This document shows, piece by piece, positions 63,105 through 64,000 of a DNA stretch of 64,000 nt; positions within the stretch are counted from its first letter, which is position 1; each line of letters begins with the position of its first letter. Under the pieces are notes generated by a model, which saw only the letters and a program-made list of their open reading frames with translations, was not told the origin of the DNA and did no database searches. The position numbers were made by a program, and so were the translations under genes. This DNA is from Phytoseiulus persimilis. Lineage: Eukaryota; Arthropoda; Arachnida; Mesostigmata; Phytoseiidae. The DNA lies in NCBI GenBank assembly GCA_037576195.1, contig CM075103.1:34184723-34248722 (forward strand), in the 5' to 3' direction.

Positions 63105-64000
63105 TTCGCTTTGGTTTTTGCGAATCTTCACCCCGACGACGACGACGACGACGCCTCTCACAAACCCAACCAGTTCCCCGCGTCGCAGAGTGTTCGGTAT
63201 CAATCAATGATATCTTCTCTCGTTCCCGGGTTTGTCAGAAGCAGAATTTAGGAACCGGCTGCCGACGAAAAACGTCCTGTTGTCTCTCGCGTGGCCTGGG
63301 ATGGTTCGCACTCCACGGAGTGCTGAAGACTTCAAACTCCTCAGAAAGCGCTGGCTGCTCCCGTGCGCTCCATGCAGGCAGTGCGATGCATGTTTTCCAT
63401 CGATCGTTTCGAGGACGCTGCTCGCTTGGCTTGTTCCACCGGCCACTGGAGCCCTGGCTGAGATCTCGATAGGTCGGCCACTCAGCAGAACAAGCGCATT
63501 AACAGCGATGCTCTATAAATAATGAACAGCTTCATTGAGGAACTCCTTCCTCTCATTCGGCAGCTGCGTTTGGCTTGATGGCCAAACGCGCTGCGATTAC
63601 CGACGTGTCTGCTTCCAGGAGAAGAGTGGCTGTAACTCAGGATCGAAATCCCAAGAATGGTGCAATATTCCCCCATACTTAGCTGATCAGTTTCAGCGAA
63701 GTTTGAATGAATAACTCCTCCTGCCTCGTCATCGTTTTATCCTTTCGACGTAGGATTCGTCTTATCAGACGCAGTCTTGAGAACGGAAATTTTCTGTCCG
63801 GATTTTTCGTCGAATATAGGCTTTGGCGAGTATTTTGTCTGAATTTTTAGGATTTTCTGCAATCTCTGCCATTTCGGCGTGATGAGTGAGTTGTTATCGC
63901 AGGCGAAGGGGCAACCAATGTTAATTGGAAGAAATTTCAGCTCAGTTCACTTGAGGGAAGCATGTCAGCTCATGCTCAGCCGTTGCTAGGCTGGAAGCTA
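63105..64000. repeat. Repeat R, copy 2, running to the window edge
   Basis: Inverted partner of 30001-31085. At the place where copy 1 has 224 extra bp, copy 2 has a perfect 9-bp hairpin, GCGTTTGGC and GCCAAACGC with a 6-base loop (63565-63590 region). The repeat is not finished at the window end. Confidence 0.88.

Overview
This window is eukaryotic, almost certainly arthropod, repeat-dense DNA. The evidence is a set of animal-type elements (R1-clade non-LTR, BEL/Pao, Ty3/gypsy, Ty1/copia, piggyBac, Merlin, hAT, FLYWCH-type MULE and Tc1), spliceosomal introns, TATA boxes and AATAAA signals, and long satellite and minisatellite tracts. The mix would suit a chelicerate or a repeat-rich insect; nothing here settles the species. 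I see no rRNA, tRNA, CRISPR or prokaryotic operon. Nearly every recognisable gene belongs to a transposable element. The exceptions are a RING/SIAH-like E3 ligase pseudogene near 48 kb and an unrecognised gene with its own promoter and leader intron at 42 to 43 kb.

Layout. 1-5153 is an R1-clade retrotransposon (5' end outside the window), ending in a hairpin and poly(A) and sitting against a 3-kb higher-order satellite (5154-8217). 8218-14456 is a full-length BEL/Pao element with an intact 1852-aa polyprotein and LTRs that read as identical. 14.5-17.0 kb holds a 45-bp minisatellite, a fragment of an endonuclease gene and a foldback. 17.5-37 kb is a decayed mosaic. Two inverted copies of a block (piggyBac remnant, 17-bp minisatellite, and a convergent unit encoding a short acidic protein) lie at 17470-23680 and 31750-35205. 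The left copy carries an intact Merlin transposon (20958-22359) whose pre-insertion site is preserved in the right copy. 38.7-47.9 kb holds two broken gypsy elements whose proteases read DTEA instead of DTGA, a copia 5' fragment, a CCTTAG-type minisatellite and the unrecognised gene.

50.4-62.3 kb is a nested stack that can be dated by its target-site duplications. A Tc1 transposase gene is split by a minus-strand gypsy element with only 81-bp LTRs (duplication CGTTC). That gypsy is split by a hAT transposon (duplication CTGATGAT) and by a 917-bp non-autonomous element. The hAT is split by a MULE (duplication TCGCTCACG) that looks intact, with one 100-bp intron. The last kilobase is an inverted copy of 30.0-31.1 kb.

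The genes do not form a pathway. They record successive transposition into a degenerating region. The likely functional units are the BEL polyprotein, the Merlin transposase, the MULE transposase, possibly R1 ORF2, and possibly the 42-kb gene.
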